64,000 nucleotides of DNA, taken from Polynucleobacter yangtzensis. GTDB taxonomy: Bacteria > Pseudomonadota > Gammaproteobacteria > Burkholderiales > Burkholderiaceae. Numbering within the stretch: the stretch's first letter is position 1; each line of letters opens with the position of its first letter. Position numbers and translations under genes: made by a program. The stretch covers positions 278-64,277 of the forward strand of contig NZ_LOJI01000040.1 of the NCBI RefSeq assembly GCF_001595965.1. Direction: 5' to 3'. The notes under the pieces were generated by a model. That model was not told where the DNA came from and made no database searches. It was given only the letters and a program-made list of their open reading frames with translations. This document shows positions 1-12,042 of this stretch, piece by piece.

Positions 1-145
1 GAATTGAATAAATCTGAATAGACTTTAATAAAAATGTCTTTGAAATCAATGAGTGGTCTTGCAATAAATTATTATTGATTACAAAAGAATCAGTAAATTC
101 CTACAGGGAATCCCCCTAAGGATTTCTGGCGCTTTTTATAAAAAA

Positions 146-907
146 CTACTGAGCAGCAATCAGATTGAGTATTTCTGCAGCTGCCGCTAAGCCACAGGCA
201 GCAGTAACCATCACCGTAGAGCCATAGCCGGAGCAAGCCAAGCCACCGCTAGAAGCACCTGCACGTGGCTCGTGAGAGTAGATGGCGCGAATGCCAATCT
301 TTTTCTTAAGATTTCTGGAAAAGCCGTGATCTTGTCTTAGCCCTTGGCGCACCTTAGCTAGTAAAGCATCTTGTTCAGTGCGCGAGAGATCTTCGCAACG
401 CACGGATGTGGGATCCGATTTTCCGCCGGCAGCGCCACACATGACTAATGCACGCTGATTTTTAACAGCCCAAACAGATAAAGCAATTTTGGTTTGCACT
501 GAATCAGTGGCATCTAGCACCAATGCATTTTCTGGAATGAGTCGATCGAGATTTTCTGGTTCTAAAAACTCATCACAAGAAGTGAGCTTGATTTCTGGAT
601 TAATTTGCAGAATGCGTTGCGTCATTGCCTCAACTTTTGCTTTGCCGTACTGCCCCTCCAAAGCATGCAATTGTCGGTTTGTGTTGCTCTCGGCAATATG
701 ATCAAAATCAATCAAGACTAAATGTCCTATGCCAGTGCGCGCTAAAGCCTCGGCAGCCCAAGAGCCAACTCCTCCTAGACCCGCAACCACTACAGTGGCA
801 TTCAGAAAACGCTCGCGCAGTTCTGGCCCGTAGAGTCTGGAGACTCCGCCAAAACGACGATTTTCTAAGCTGCCCTCTGCCTTATCTTCTGCCTTGTCTT
901 CTGCCAT
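146..907 (-). CDS. tcdA: tRNA threonylcarbamoyladenosine dehydratase (ThiF/E1-like, TcdA/CsdL)
   Basis: GLGGVGSWAAEALARTGIGHLVLIDFDHIAESNTNRQ nucleotide-binding motif and family-wide similarity. Confidence 0.9.
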   Translation of the reverse strand: MAEDKAEDKAEGSLENRRFGGVSRLYGPELRERFLNATVVVAGLGGVGSWAAEALARTGIGHLVLIDFDHIAESNTNRQLHALEGQYGKAKVEAMTQRILQINPEIKLTSCDEFLEPENLDRLIPENALVLDATDSVQTKIALSVWAVKNQRALVMCGAAGGKSDPTSVRCEDLSRTEQDALLAKVRQGLRQDHGFSRNLKKKIGIRAIYSHEPRAGASSGGLACSGYGSTVMVTAACGLAAAAEILNLIAAQ

Positions 908-929
908 AGCTTCTCTTTATACTGAATAA

Positions 930-1565
930 ATGGACTCCATTGCTCAACTCCGCAAAAACTATACCTTTGGCCAGCTATCAGAGACCGAAGTGCCTCAGGA
1001 CCCCTTGCAGCTTTTTCAACTCTGGTTTGAACAAGCAATGAAGGCGGAGTGCCCGGAACCCAACTCCATGACCCTGGCAACAGCAGATCAAGCAGGAAAT
1101 CCATCAGCCCGTATTGTCTTACTAAAAGGTGCCGATCAAAATGGCTTTACCTTTTTTACTAACTACGAAAGCCAAAAAGGCCGGGATTTAGCCATTCGCC
1201 CGCAGGCAGCCCTACTATTTCATTGGCATGAACTGGAGCGACAGGTGCGCATTCAGGGTGTTGTTGAGAAGGTAACCGCCGCTGAGAGCGATGAATACTT
1301 CCACTCCCGTCCACCTGCTTCCAGAATTGGTGCCTGGGCCTCGCCTCAAAGTGCAACTATCCCAAACCGCGAGTTCTTGGAAGAAGCAGAGAAACGCTTT
1401 AAGGCTGAATTTGGTGACAAGCCCCCTCGTCCAGAGCACTGGGGTGGTTATCGTCTACGCCCTACTGAAATTGAATTCTGGCAGGGGCGCCCTTCGAGAC
1501 TGCATGACCGCATGCACTACAAACTAGATGGAAATCAGTGGCATGTGAACCGCTTAGCGCCTTAA
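930..1565 (+). CDS. pdxH: pyridoxamine 5'-phosphate oxidase
   Basis: [22 protein letters not shown]...[12 protein letters not shown]...[23 protein letters not shown]-terminus typical of PdxH. Confidence 0.95.
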   Translation: MDSIAQLRKNYTFGQLSETEVPQDPLQLFQLWFEQAMKAECPEPNSMTLATADQAGNPSARIVLLKGADQNGFTFFTNYESQKGRDLAIRPQAALLFHWHELERQVRIQGVVEKVTAAESDEYFHSRPPASRIGAWASPQSATIPNREFLEEAEKRFKAEFGDKPPRPEHWGGYRLRPTEIEFWQGRPSRLHDRMHYKLDGNQWHVNRLAP

Positions 1566-1577
1566 GCTTTTATAGAT

Positions 1578-2150
1578 TTAGGAATACTGGGGCGCAATCA
1601 TCGATTTAAATTTCGCTCTAAATTTAGCCAACTTGGGCGCAACCACCGCCATGCAATACCCTTGATTAGGGTGCTGCTGAAAATAATTCTGGTGATAGTC
1701 TTCTGCCGGATAAATAGTTGGCGCATCTTCAATCTGCGTAACTACAGGATTGGAGTAGATTTTCGATTCCTCTAACTCCCTTACTACTTCATGTGCAATC
1801 TTGGTTTGCTCATCGCTATGCGTAAAGATGACGGAACGATATTGGGTGCCATGATCATTTCCTTGATAGTTCAAAGTGGTTGGATCATGAATCACAAAGA
1901 AGATTTCTAGCAAATCTCGAAATGAAACCACTTGTGGATCAAACAAAATATCCACAATCTCCGCATGGCCAGATAGGCCAGTACAGACAGCTTCATAAGT
2001 CGGATTAGGTCTCGCACCACCGGCGTAACCAGAAACCACGGATTTCACCCCGGTAATTTGCTGATAAACCGCCTCAAGACACCAAAAACAGCCCCCACCG
2101 AGGGTTGCGCGCTCAAAAAGGGGTTCGTTTTTATTGATATTTGTTTCCAT
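1578..2150 (-). CDS. msrA: peptide-methionine (S)-S-oxide reductase
   Basis: ATLGGGCFWCLEAVYQ active-site motif. Confidence 0.95.
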   Translation of the reverse strand: METNINKNEPLFERATLGGGCFWCLEAVYQQITGVKSVVSGYAGGARPNPTYEAVCTGLSGHAEIVDILFDPQVVSFRDLLEIFFVIHDPTTLNYQGNDHGTQYRSVIFTHSDEQTKIAHEVVRELEESKIYSNPVVTQIEDAPTIYPAEDYHQNYFQQHPNQGYCMAVVAPKLAKFRAKFKSMIAPQYS

Positions 2151-2199
2151 GGCTTTATCCTAATGCCTTATTCCAATGTCTGCCAACCAATAATCCCCT

Positions 2200-3597
2200 A
2201 TGAATCGCTTCACCATCCAGCTCGACGAAATTAAAGCAGCCTTTGCTGCCGAACCAAATCCTACGATTGACGTCAGGTTAGATCGCATTGCTCGCATTGA
2301 AAAAATGATTGATGCCAATGAAGAGAAAATTTGCAAAGCTCTTGAGGCAGACTTTGGCGTACGCCATTCCGTAGAGACAAGACTTGCTGAATGCCAGATG
2401 ATTTATCAGGCATGCAAATATACACGCAAGCACCTTAAAGAATGGATGAAGCCTGAGCAAAGAGAAGTGCCTTTTCATATGGGCGCTTCACATGCCTATG
2501 TTGAAAGTCAGCCACTTGGTGTAGTTGGTATTTTGAGCCCATGGAACTATCCTGTTCAATTAGCCCTCATTCCGGCGATCGCTGCTTTTGCTGCTGGTAA
2601 TCGCGTTTGGCTAAAACCATCTGAACGCAGTTCACGCACCTCCGGATTTGTTGCGAGCTTAATTCAAGAATATTTCCACCCATCAGAGTTTTGTGTCACT
2701 ACTGGGGGCCCGGATGTAGCCGAGCAATTTGCAGCGCTGCCTTTTGATCACCTCTTCTTTACTGGCTCCGGCACAATCGGTAAAAAGGTGATGCGCGCCG
2801 CAGCAGAGAACCTTACGCCGGTCACACTGGAGCTAGGTGGTACAACTCCCGTCATCATTGATAAGAGCGCCAAACTCAAAGACGCGGCTGCCTCGATCAC
2901 CTATGGCAAGTTGCTAAATGGCGGACAAACCTGCATTGCGCCAGACTATGTGTTGCTTGAACCAAGCCTTCAAGATGCATTTATTCAAGAGTTACAAGCT
3001 GCAGCACAAACTCAATTTAGCAATCCTGCGGAATTAACAGGCCCGATTGATGAAAGACAACTGGAGTACTGGCAGCACTTAGTGAGTGATGCACTAGATC
3101 GTGGAGCCAAAGCAATTCCTCTCCTTAATAACCCGGGCGCCGGCGCACGACCTTTTGAGCCAATTGCATTGATCAACGTTTCGCCAGAAGCGCGCATTCT
3201 TCATGAAGAAATCTTTGGGCCTATTCTGCCAATCGTGACTGTTGCCGATACCTCTGCAGCGATTGCTTATGTCAATAACAAACCAAATCCACTTGCTTTG
3301 TATTGGTTTGGTAAAGACAAAAAGAATATGAAGCAGGTTTTGAGTGAGACTCGCTCTGGCGGGGTTACCGTCAATGACACACTACTTCACATCACCATTG
3401 AAGATCTACCTTTTGGTGGTGTTGGTGCCAGCGGCATGGGTAGCTATCACGGTAAAGCAGGCTTTGATACCTTTAGCCACCAGAAGTCGATTCTTGAAGT
3501 ACGCGGTTTCTTTGGTTTGAATTTCTTCAAAGGTACAAAAACAGCGCGCCCTCCTTACGGAAAAATGACTGAGTGGTTGTTGGGTTATTTGAAGTAA
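2200..3597 (+). CDS. aldehyde dehydrogenase (coniferyl-aldehyde-dehydrogenase-like)
   Basis: SPWNYPVQL, LELGGTTPVII, NGGQTCIAPDY motifs of ALDH superfamily. Confidence 0.9.
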   Translation: MNRFTIQLDEIKAAFAAEPNPTIDVRLDRIARIEKMIDANEEKICKALEADFGVRHSVETRLAECQMIYQACKYTRKHLKEWMKPEQREVPFHMGASHAYVESQPLGVVGILSPWNYPVQLALIPAIAAFAAGNRVWLKPSERSSRTSGFVASLIQEYFHPSEFCVTTGGPDVAEQFAALPFDHLFFTGSGTIGKKVMRAAAENLTPVTLELGGTTPVIIDKSAKLKDAAASITYGKLLNGGQTCIAPDYVLLEPSLQDAFIQELQAAAQTQFSNPAELTGPIDERQLEYWQHLVSDALDRGAKAIPLLNNPGAGARPFEPIALINVSPEARILHEEIFGPILPIVTVADTSAAIAYVNNKPNPLALYWFGKDKKNMKQVLSETRSGGVTVNDTLLHITIEDLPFGGVGASGMGSYHGKAGFDTFSHQKSILEVRGFFGLNFFKGTKTARPPYGKMTEWLLGYLK

Positions 3598-3601
3598 ATC
3601 T

Positions 3602-4279
3602 TCAAACGAGAAGCAATCGGATCGCAAACCCAATAAACAAGATGCCTGCTAGCATCCAGAGTGCCGCAGCAAAACGGGGGCGCGATTGAAAGAACCTTAA
3701 AGAGGCTTGGCCCACACCAATGAGGCATGCCAAATAAGCCATGCTCATTATCTGCAGAACAATTGCAAGATAAAAGAAGGTATGCAATGGGCGTACAAAA
3801 TCTGGTCGAATAAATTGCGAGAAGAAAGCAATAAAGAAAAAGATAGCTTTAGGATTGGTGAGCGATAGTGTCAATGCAGCCAATAATGGATGTAAACGCA
3901 TCAAGCGCATTTGAATCTCAGACGTTTTTGCCTCTAAGCCCGATGACCAACGCTGCTGACCATTTCGAAATAAGCCGTAACCCATCCACGCCAAATAGGC
4001 AGCCCCGAGGGTGCGCACAAGACTAAAAATAATGGGCGAAGTAATCAAGATAGATGCCGCCCCTAAAACAACGGCCAACATCAATATCGAATCACCAATA
4101 AAGATGCCGACTGCACCCCATGCGCCAGCACGCCAACCCTTTTGAATGGCAATCGTTAAGACATAAAGCGAATTTGGGCCAGGCAACAAAATAATGAATA
4201 GCGTCCCAAGTAAATAACTTGAGAAATCCACGATACCCGCATTACTGGGCGATAAGAGACTGAGGGTGAGCCATTCCAT
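3602..4279 (-). CDS. LysE/RhtB family amino-acid exporter
   Basis: LLPGPNSLYVLTIAIQKGWRAG motif and multiple TM segments. Confidence 0.85.
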   Translation of the reverse strand: MEWLTLSLLSPSNAGIVDFSSYLLGTLFIILLPGPNSLYVLTIAIQKGWRAGAWGAVGIFIGDSILMLAVVLGAASILITSPIIFSLVRTLGAAYLAWMGYGLFRNGQQRWSSGLEAKTSEIQMRLMRLHPLLAALTLSLTNPKAIFFFIAFFSQFIRPDFVRPLHTFFYLAIVLQIMSMAYLACLIGVGQASLRFFQSRPRFAAALWMLAGILFIGFAIRLLLV

Positions 4280-4446
4280 CGCTCAATCATATAATTAATT
4301 CGGGAAAACCCTTGTAATCGAGCTCTCAAACTGTCATAATGGGAGGCTTTTTTAAGCAATTTGATTCATCGCCCCCCAGCTCTATTTCAGCGTACCGTTT
4401 AGAAGTCATAAACACAGAAGTCACAAAAACGCGCTGCCGCTTGTCT

Positions 4447-4525
4447 GATGGTCGATGCCTTTGACCATCGCACCCTATAAAAAACCATGGGTGCAACATA
4501 CGGAGACATCCCTTAAAGGGGATGT
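4447..4525 (+). promoter_or_regulatory. structured mRNA leader of DEAD-box helicase: three successive stem-loops
   Basis: GATGGTC/GACCATC (4447-4469), GCACCC/GGGTGC (4470-4494), ACATCCC/GGGATGT (4506-4525) immediately upstream of ATG 4534. Confidence 0.5.
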
Positions 4526-4533
4526 GTAATAGC

Positions 4534-6054
<1,521 letters not shown>

Positions 6055-6056
6055 AA

Positions 6057-6629
6057 ATGATTCGCCGTAATCGTCTCCGTTCTGCATGGAATCGAGTCGG
6101 TTCCGGTGAAATCCATCGGGCGCCACGCGAGTGGCAACCTTGGCTAAGCGATACCGGGTCTCTCACCCAAAAAATTGAGAAAGCAATTGGGCAAAAACTA
6201 GAAGTACAGGTTTTGCGTGACTGCCCTCAATCACTTAATAGCGACGAAAGTCGCTATTTTCATTTCAAGCTAAGGCGTTGTAGAGTGCGTGAAGTGCTTC
6301 TTTGCGCCAACGGAACTCCTTTGGTCATGGCACATAGCGTCATACCCACCTTGAGCTCTAGCGGCAGTAATCATGGGGTCCTACGCCTAGGCACAAAGCC
6401 TCTCGGGGCTGTCTTGTTTGCCAAAACCCGCAAGCACTCAAAAGCAAGGCCTCCGCGAGACATAGCTCGTTTAGATAAAAGCAGTGAATTGTGGAAAAAG
6501 TCTTCCAAGCATCTTTCTGGTTTGAGTTCACCACTATGGGCACGACGCACCCTCTATCGATTAAAGGGTCACCCTATTTTGGTAAATGAAATTTTCTTAC
6601 CTGCTTTATTGGTTGCTGTGAAGTTTTAG
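6057..6629 (+). CDS. ubiC: chorismate--pyruvate lyase
   Basis: SLTQKIEKAIGQKLEVQVL, RCRVREVLLCANGTPLVMAHSVIP, WARRTLYRLKGHPILVNEIFLPAL. Confidence 0.85.
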   Translation: MIRRNRLRSAWNRVGSGEIHRAPREWQPWLSDTGSLTQKIEKAIGQKLEVQVLRDCPQSLNSDESRYFHFKLRRCRVREVLLCANGTPLVMAHSVIPTLSSSGSNHGVLRLGTKPLGAVLFAKTRKHSKARPPRDIARLDKSSELWKKSSKHLSGLSSPLWARRTLYRLKGHPILVNEIFLPALLVAVKF

Positions 6630-6645
6630 CTTTTTGTTTTTGCTT

Positions 6646-7470
6646 TTAGATTGTTAACCAAGCTAAAGTGGATTTAATCAAAGCTTCATCACCAGGCTCA
6701 CTGGTAAAGACTTCACCAAATCCAATTAACTCAGCTGCATCAGCAATATTGTGATGTGGGCATAGCGCGCTAGCAGAATTGAGGTTTTGGATAAACTGAT
6801 CTTTCATGACTTCACCTAGATAACGCACCGCCTCAGAAGAAGTCAGCAACCAAAGAGATTTGCTTAAATCCATTTCTCGCACGAGATGCCAAGCGGGGTT
6901 ATCTAGATCCAAGGGCACACGGCTGTAGGTGGAAATAGCCTCTACAGCAGCGCCAGCCTTTGTTAATGTGTCAGCCAGCCAATCACGACCGCCCTCACCT
7001 TTAAAGATCACCACCTTTTTCTTCTGCCAATTCCATTGAAGGGCTTGAAGCTCCTGCCACAAACCCTCAGAGTCCCAGTTCTCATTATTTTTAGGGATGA
7101 TGATGGGGGTAGGATTTTCTTCTAAACCAATGCCATGGTTTTTTAAAGCTAAATGACTACTGCCACCCATCACACCAATGGGAATAATCTTTTTGGAAAA
7201 GTCTTGCCAGTCTCGTTCCAATAAACGCATCACGCTTTCAATGGCATTGGGACTAACAAATATAACTAGATCGGCATCACTCAATACAGCCGCAATATGG
7301 TCCGCCAAATGTTCGTCCGACCTTGGAACAATGGTGAGTAAAGGTAGCGACAGTATCTCCGGAAGACTACGTTTCCCTACTCCGCTCGCTTCGATTGCAC
7401 GAGTGAGGACCTCAATCAGCTGGCGAGCTTGGCCACTAGGTCTGGTAACGACAATCGTTTTAGTACTCAT
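6646..7470 (-). CDS. hemD: uroporphyrinogen-III synthase
   Basis: VTRPSGQARQLIEVL..., VFVSPNAIESV, location directly downstream of hemC. Confidence 0.88.
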   Translation of the reverse strand: MSTKTIVVTRPSGQARQLIEVLTRAIEASGVGKRSLPEILSLPLLTIVPRSDEHLADHIAAVLSDADLVIFVSPNAIESVMRLLERDWQDFSKKIIPIGVMGGSSHLALKNHGIGLEENPTPIIIPKNNENWDSEGLWQELQALQWNWQKKKVVIFKGEGGRDWLADTLTKAGAAVEAISTYSRVPLDLDNPAWHLVREMDLSKSLWLLTSSEAVRYLGEVMKDQFIQNLNSASALCPHHNIADAAELIGFGEVFTSEPGDEALIKSTLAWLTI

Positions 7471-7484
7471 CGCTACTAATGCGT

Positions 7485-8450
7485 TTATTTAGAAATCTTT
7501 GGGATTAGGTCTGCTGCACCCTGTGACAGCAGATCTTTTGCAACTGCAAGACCTAGGGCTTCCGCATCCTCAACTGATTTCACTTGCGCACTGCCGTTAG
7601 CAAGACAAATAGATTTGCCATCGGTGCTTGCGACAAATGAGCGAATCTGCATTTGATTTTGATCCCAGACAGCGTGTGCAGCGAGCGGCACTTCACATGA
7701 GCCACCCAACTGACGTGACACCATGCGCTCAGCAGAAACAGCGAATAGAGTTGGCAAATCATTTAATGGAGCAAGCCATTGCTTGATGTTCGGATGCTTA
7801 CTTAAAGTTTCGATACCCAAAGCGCCCTGACCTGCAGCAGGCGTATAAGGATCATATGGCAAGAATGCACGGATGCGCGACTCCAAACCTAAACGTTTTA
7901 AGCCAGCAGCGGCCAAAATAATGGCTTGGTACTCGCCCTTATCCAATTTACCCATGCGTGTATCTAAATTACCGCGTAGGGGTTGAATCTCGAGATGCGG
8001 AAACTTGGCGCGCAAAACAGATTCACGTCGCAAACTAGATGTACCAACAATCGCTCCAGCAGGAAGATCTTCCAGGCTAGGGTAATCATTAGAAACAAAA
8101 GCGTCTCTTGCATCTTCTCTTGCCATCACACAGGAAAGGTCAAAACCCTCTGGCATCACCATAGGGACATCCTTTAAGGAATGCACTGCCAAATCTGCAC
8201 GACCATCCTCTAGGGCGGTTTCTAGCTCTTTTACAAAAAGACCCTTACCACCCACTTTAGAGAGGGCTCTATCCAAAATCTGGTCACCGCGGGTAGTCAT
8301 CCCCAAAATCTGGACATCGCAGTCCGGATAGAGCTTTTTAAGGCAATCTCGGACGTGCTCAGCCTGCCACATAGCTAGGCGACTTTCACGGGAGGCGATT
8401 ACGAGGCGCTTTGGGGCTGCCGAGGGGGTGGAATTCAGGGTTTGGGACAT
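7485..8450 (-). CDS. hemC: hydroxymethylbilane synthase (porphobilinogen deaminase)
   Basis: [41 protein letters not shown]; start moved to MSQTLNST. Confidence 0.95.
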   Translation of the reverse strand: MSQTLNSTPSAAPKRLVIASRESRLAMWQAEHVRDCLKKLYPDCDVQILGMTTRGDQILDRALSKVGGKGLFVKELETALEDGRADLAVHSLKDVPMVMPEGFDLSCVMAREDARDAFVSNDYPSLEDLPAGAIVGTSSLRRESVLRAKFPHLEIQPLRGNLDTRMGKLDKGEYQAIILAAAGLKRLGLESRIRAFLPYDPYTPAAGQGALGIETLSKHPNIKQWLAPLNDLPTLFAVSAERMVSRQLGGSCEVPLAAHAVWDQNQMQIRSFVASTDGKSICLANGSAQVKSVEDAEALGLAVAKDLLSQGAADLIPKISK

Positions 8451-8493
8451 AACATTTAAAATAATCAAAGACCTACACCAATATACTGTGTTT

Positions 8494-9912
8494 ATGAGCT
8501 CATCAAACAATTCCTTAGACAACAAAGCCCAAGCTTGGTCGGCCCGTTTTGCCGAACCCGTTGACGAACTAGTACAGCGTTATACAGCCTCTATCGGCTT
8601 TGATCAACGCTTTGCGATGGTAGATATCGCTGGATCCCTAGCCCATGCTGAGATGTTGGCAACCCAAAAAATCATTAGCACCCAAGATTTGGCTGATATT
8701 AAAAAGGGAATGGCGCAAATTAAGGGTGAGATCGAGTCCGGTCAATTTAAATGGCAACTCGCCCTTGAGGATGTTCATCTCAATATTGAAGCTCGTCTTA
8801 CTGCCTTGGTTGGTGATGCTGGCAAGCGTTTGCATACCGGTCGTTCACGCAATGACCAAGTAGCAACTGATCTACGTCTTTGGCTTCGTGGCAGCGTCGA
8901 TGACATTGCTGTGACTCTGAAATCTTTACGTGTGGCATTGTTGGATTTGGCTGAGAAGCATGCTTCAACCATCATGCCTGGTCACACCCATTTACAAGTA
9001 GCGCAGCCAATTACATTTGGTCACCACTTGATGGCCTACTATGAAATGTTTAGTCGTGATGCAAGCCGCTTAGCGGATTTGCGTGCGCGCTTTAATCGCC
9101 TGCCTTTAGGTGCCGCTGCATTAGCAGGAACTACTTACCCAATCGATCGCGAGCAAGTCGCCAAAGCGCTTGGGTTTGATGGCATCTGCAATAACTCCTT
9201 GGACGCAGTATCTGATCGTGACTTTGCGATTGAGTTCTGTGCTTTTGCATCCATCTTGATGATGCACGTATCACGCCTTTCTGAAGAGCTCATCCTTTGG
9301 TTGAGCCCACGCTTTGGCTTTATTGATCTACCTGATCGCTTTTGTACTGGCAGCTCAATCATGCCGCAGAAGAAAAATCCTGACGTCCCTGAATTAGCTC
9401 GTGGCAAGACTGGTCGCGTTTATGGTGATTTGATTTCTATGTTGACCCTGATGAAAGGTCAACCGCTTGCCTATAACAAAGATAACCAAGAAGATAAAGA
9501 ACCTTTATTTGATGCTGTAGATACAGTGCAAGATACCTTGCGTATTTTTGCTGACATGGTTCCACACATTGAAGTTAAAGCCGAGGTAATGAAGAAAGCT
9601 GCTGAAGAAGGTTTTGCAACAGCAACAGACTTAGCCGACTACTTGGTTAAAAAAGGCTTAGCCTTCCGTGATGCACATGAAGCTGTAGCACATGCTGTTA
9701 AGGCCTGCGTAGGCAGAAACTGCATGCTGACTGATCTCAGTCTCTCCGAGCTTCGCTTTGCTTGTGGTCTTGATAATCGCCCTGAGTTAATGAGTGATGA
9801 TGTTTTTGCATTGCTCACAGTGGATGGCTCAGTTCAATCACGCCAACACGCAGGTGGCACCGCCCCTGCTCAAGTTCTTGCAGCCATCAAACGGGGTCGT
9901 GCAGATCTCTAA
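8494..9912 (+). CDS. argH: argininosuccinate lyase
   Basis: [47 protein letters not shown]; start moved to MSSSNNSL. Confidence 0.96.
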   Translation: MSSSNNSLDNKAQAWSARFAEPVDELVQRYTASIGFDQRFAMVDIAGSLAHAEMLATQKIISTQDLADIKKGMAQIKGEIESGQFKWQLALEDVHLNIEARLTALVGDAGKRLHTGRSRNDQVATDLRLWLRGSVDDIAVTLKSLRVALLDLAEKHASTIMPGHTHLQVAQPITFGHHLMAYYEMFSRDASRLADLRARFNRLPLGAAALAGTTYPIDREQVAKALGFDGICNNSLDAVSDRDFAIEFCAFASILMMHVSRLSEELILWLSPRFGFIDLPDRFCTGSSIMPQKKNPDVPELARGKTGRVYGDLISMLTLMKGQPLAYNKDNQEDKEPLFDAVDTVQDTLRIFADMVPHIEVKAEVMKKAAEEGFATATDLADYLVKKGLAFRDAHEAVAHAVKACVGRNCMLTDLSLSELRFACGLDNRPELMSDDVFALLTVDGSVQSRQHAGGTAPAQVLAAIKRGRADL

Positions 9913-9917
9913 ATTGC

Positions 9918-10469
9918 ATGGGGTTTTGTTCCAAACTCTCTGCAGGCATTGATCGCGTAAACCAGCTTCTGGGTAAGGCAGCAAGCATGATGATTTTGCT
10001 GTCTTGCGTAGTTTCAGCAGCCAATGCACTTCTGCGCTATGGATTAGATATCAGCAACAACTGGCCACTTGAGCTGCAGTGGTACCTCTTTGCTGCCGCA
10101 GTCATGCTTGGCGCCTCCTACACACTAAGACGCAACGAGCACGTTCGGGTTGATTTAATTTATTCCCAGCTTTCTGATCGTGGTCGTTTATGGGTCGATC
10201 TCTTTGGCTTAACTTTCTTTTTGATGCCGGCATGCCTATTGTTTGCATGGCTCTCATGGACCACTCTTTTTTATCCATCTTGGTTAGTGATGGAACATTC
10301 GCTAAACTCCGGTGGATTAGCGCGTTACCCCATTAAGTTTGTAGTTCCATTTGGATTTTTCATGCTGAGCCTACAAGGCTTATCTGAAATCATCAAACGT
10401 ATCGGTGCACTCAAAGGTGACATTACCTTGCCCGCCGAAGACCTTCGTTACGAAAAGCCGATGCAATGA
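9918..10469 (+). CDS. TRAP transporter small permease (DctQ)
   Basis: four TM segments, NWPLELQWYLFAAAVMLGASYTLRRNEHVRVD motif. Confidence 0.88.
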   Translation: MGFCSKLSAGIDRVNQLLGKAASMMILLSCVVSAANALLRYGLDISNNWPLELQWYLFAAAVMLGASYTLRRNEHVRVDLIYSQLSDRGRLWVDLFGLTFFLMPACLLFAWLSWTTLFYPSWLVMEHSLNSGGLARYPIKFVVPFGFFMLSLQGLSEIIKRIGALKGDITLPAEDLRYEKPMQ

Positions 10470-11995
10470 TTCCATTGGAGTGGATGCCACCCTTAATGTT
10501 TGGTGGACTGATCGTCTTTATGTTGATCGGCTTCCCGGTCGCCTTCTCACTGATGGCAGCAGGATTATTTTTCTCTCTCATTGCAATTAGCGAAGGCTTT
10601 TTTGGAATGGCATTTTTACAAGCTATTCCACAACGTATCTTTGGCAGCGTGCTCGCCAATGATTTATTACTAGCCATACCTTTCTTCACCTTTATGGGCG
10701 CCATTCTTGAGCGCTGTGGGCTTGCAGAAGAGATGCTTGATTCAATGGGGCAGCTTTTTGGGCGGGTCCGTGGAGGTCTAGGTTACTCCGTCATCATCGT
10801 TGGATTTATCTTGGGTGCCATTACCGGCACCGTAGCCGCTCAGGTGATCGCTATGGCAATGATCTCGTTACCGGTGATGATGCGTTACGGCTACAACATG
10901 CGCTACGCTACAGGCGTTTTAGCGGCATCTGGAACCATTACTCAATTAGTGCCACCATCATTGGTATTGATTGTTTTGGCAGATCAACTAAAAACACAAA
11001 GCGGCAGTGCTGATGTGGGCAGCATGTATCTGGGCGCATGGGGGCCCTCACTTTTACAGATCGCCCTCTTTGCGCTCTATACCTTCTTCCTAAGCCGCAT
11101 TCGCCCCGACTACTTGCCGCCAGTTCCCGAGAGTGATCTCACGCTAAAGGGCTGGGCGCTTTGGAAAAAGTGCCTCATGGGAATCATCCCATCTGCAGTG
11201 CTAATTTTTTTAGTACTAGGGACCATCATGACTGGCATTGCAACACCGACAGAATCTGGAGCGATGGGCGCAATGGGTGCGCTATTACTAGCGTGGATTC
11301 GTAGGGCGAGCATTCCGAACCTTAATGGTCTAGTACAAGAGGCTTATCAGAACACTATGCGCATTACTGCCATGGTGGTATTTATTTTGATTGGGTCGAC
11401 TTGTTTCTCTGTCGTGTTTCAGGGAGTGGATGGCGGCTTCTGGGTTGAAGAGCTTTTCTCCAATTTACCGGGCGGCTGGGTTGGCTTTCTGGTCGTAGTG
11501 AATTTATTTGTTTTCTTTTTAGCCTTCTTCCTAGACTTCTTTGAAATCGCATTCATCGTTGTACCGATGTTGGCGCCAGTAGCTGTCAAACTATTAGCCC
11601 CAGTACTTTTGGCATCCATGAATGGCAATCCACAAGCAGCGGCCAGCGCTGCTTTAGTTTGGTTTGGAGTCATGCTTTGCGTAAACATGCAAACCTCGTT
11701 CATGCACCCCCCATTTGGCTTTGCCCTTTTCTATCTCAGAGGCGTGGCTCCTAAGGAAGTGAAGAGTAGCGATATCTACTGGGGCGCTTTGCCTTGGGTA
11801 GCACTCCAATTAGTGATGGTTGCGGTCGTGATTGCTTTCCCCGCCTTGGTGACAACCTTCTTAGATAAGCCTGCCGCAGTCGTAGAGAGCCAAGATTTCA
11901 ACTTCACCAGCGATGAAAATAAGCCAGATACCCCATCAAATAAGGTGGATGAGGATGCCCCAGTGACGTTTCAACTGGACAAGCCGGTCAAATAA
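10466..11995 (+). CDS. TRAP transporter large permease (DctM)
   Basis: multi-TM protein, GAITGTVAAQVIAMAMISLPVMMRYGY; 4-bp overlap with DctQ. Confidence 0.9.
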   Translation: MIPLEWMPPLMFGGLIVFMLIGFPVAFSLMAAGLFFSLIAISEGFFGMAFLQAIPQRIFGSVLANDLLLAIPFFTFMGAILERCGLAEEMLDSMGQLFGRVRGGLGYSVIIVGFILGAITGTVAAQVIAMAMISLPVMMRYGYNMRYATGVLAASGTITQLVPPSLVLIVLADQLKTQSGSADVGSMYLGAWGPSLLQIALFALYTFFLSRIRPDYLPPVPESDLTLKGWALWKKCLMGIIPSAVLIFLVLGTIMTGIATPTESGAMGAMGALLLAWIRRASIPNLNGLVQEAYQNTMRITAMVVFILIGSTCFSVVFQGVDGGFWVEELFSNLPGGWVGFLVVVNLFVFFLAFFLDFFEIAFIVVPMLAPVAVKLLAPVLLASMNGNPQAAASAALVWFGVMLCVNMQTSFMHPPFGFALFYLRGVAPKEVKSSDIYWGALPWVALQLVMVAVVIAFPALVTTFLDKPAAVVESQDFNFTSDENKPDTPSNKVDEDAPVTFQLDKPVK

Positions 11996-12019
11996 AAATG
12001 CCCCGCATTTGCGGGGCAT
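11993..12019 (-). terminator. intrinsic terminator of the minus-strand decarboxylase operon (possibly bidirectional)
   Basis: ATGCCCCGCA-TT-TGCGGGGCAT stem, followed on minus strand by TTTTTATT. Confidence 0.8.
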
Positions 12020-12042
12020 CGTATTGCAACATAAAGCCTGAA

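Noticed and set aside
880-907. 12-bp repeat at the tcdA N-terminus (AEDKAEDKAE)
   Set aside because: Two copies only and easily explained as a short coding repeat of an extended N-terminus
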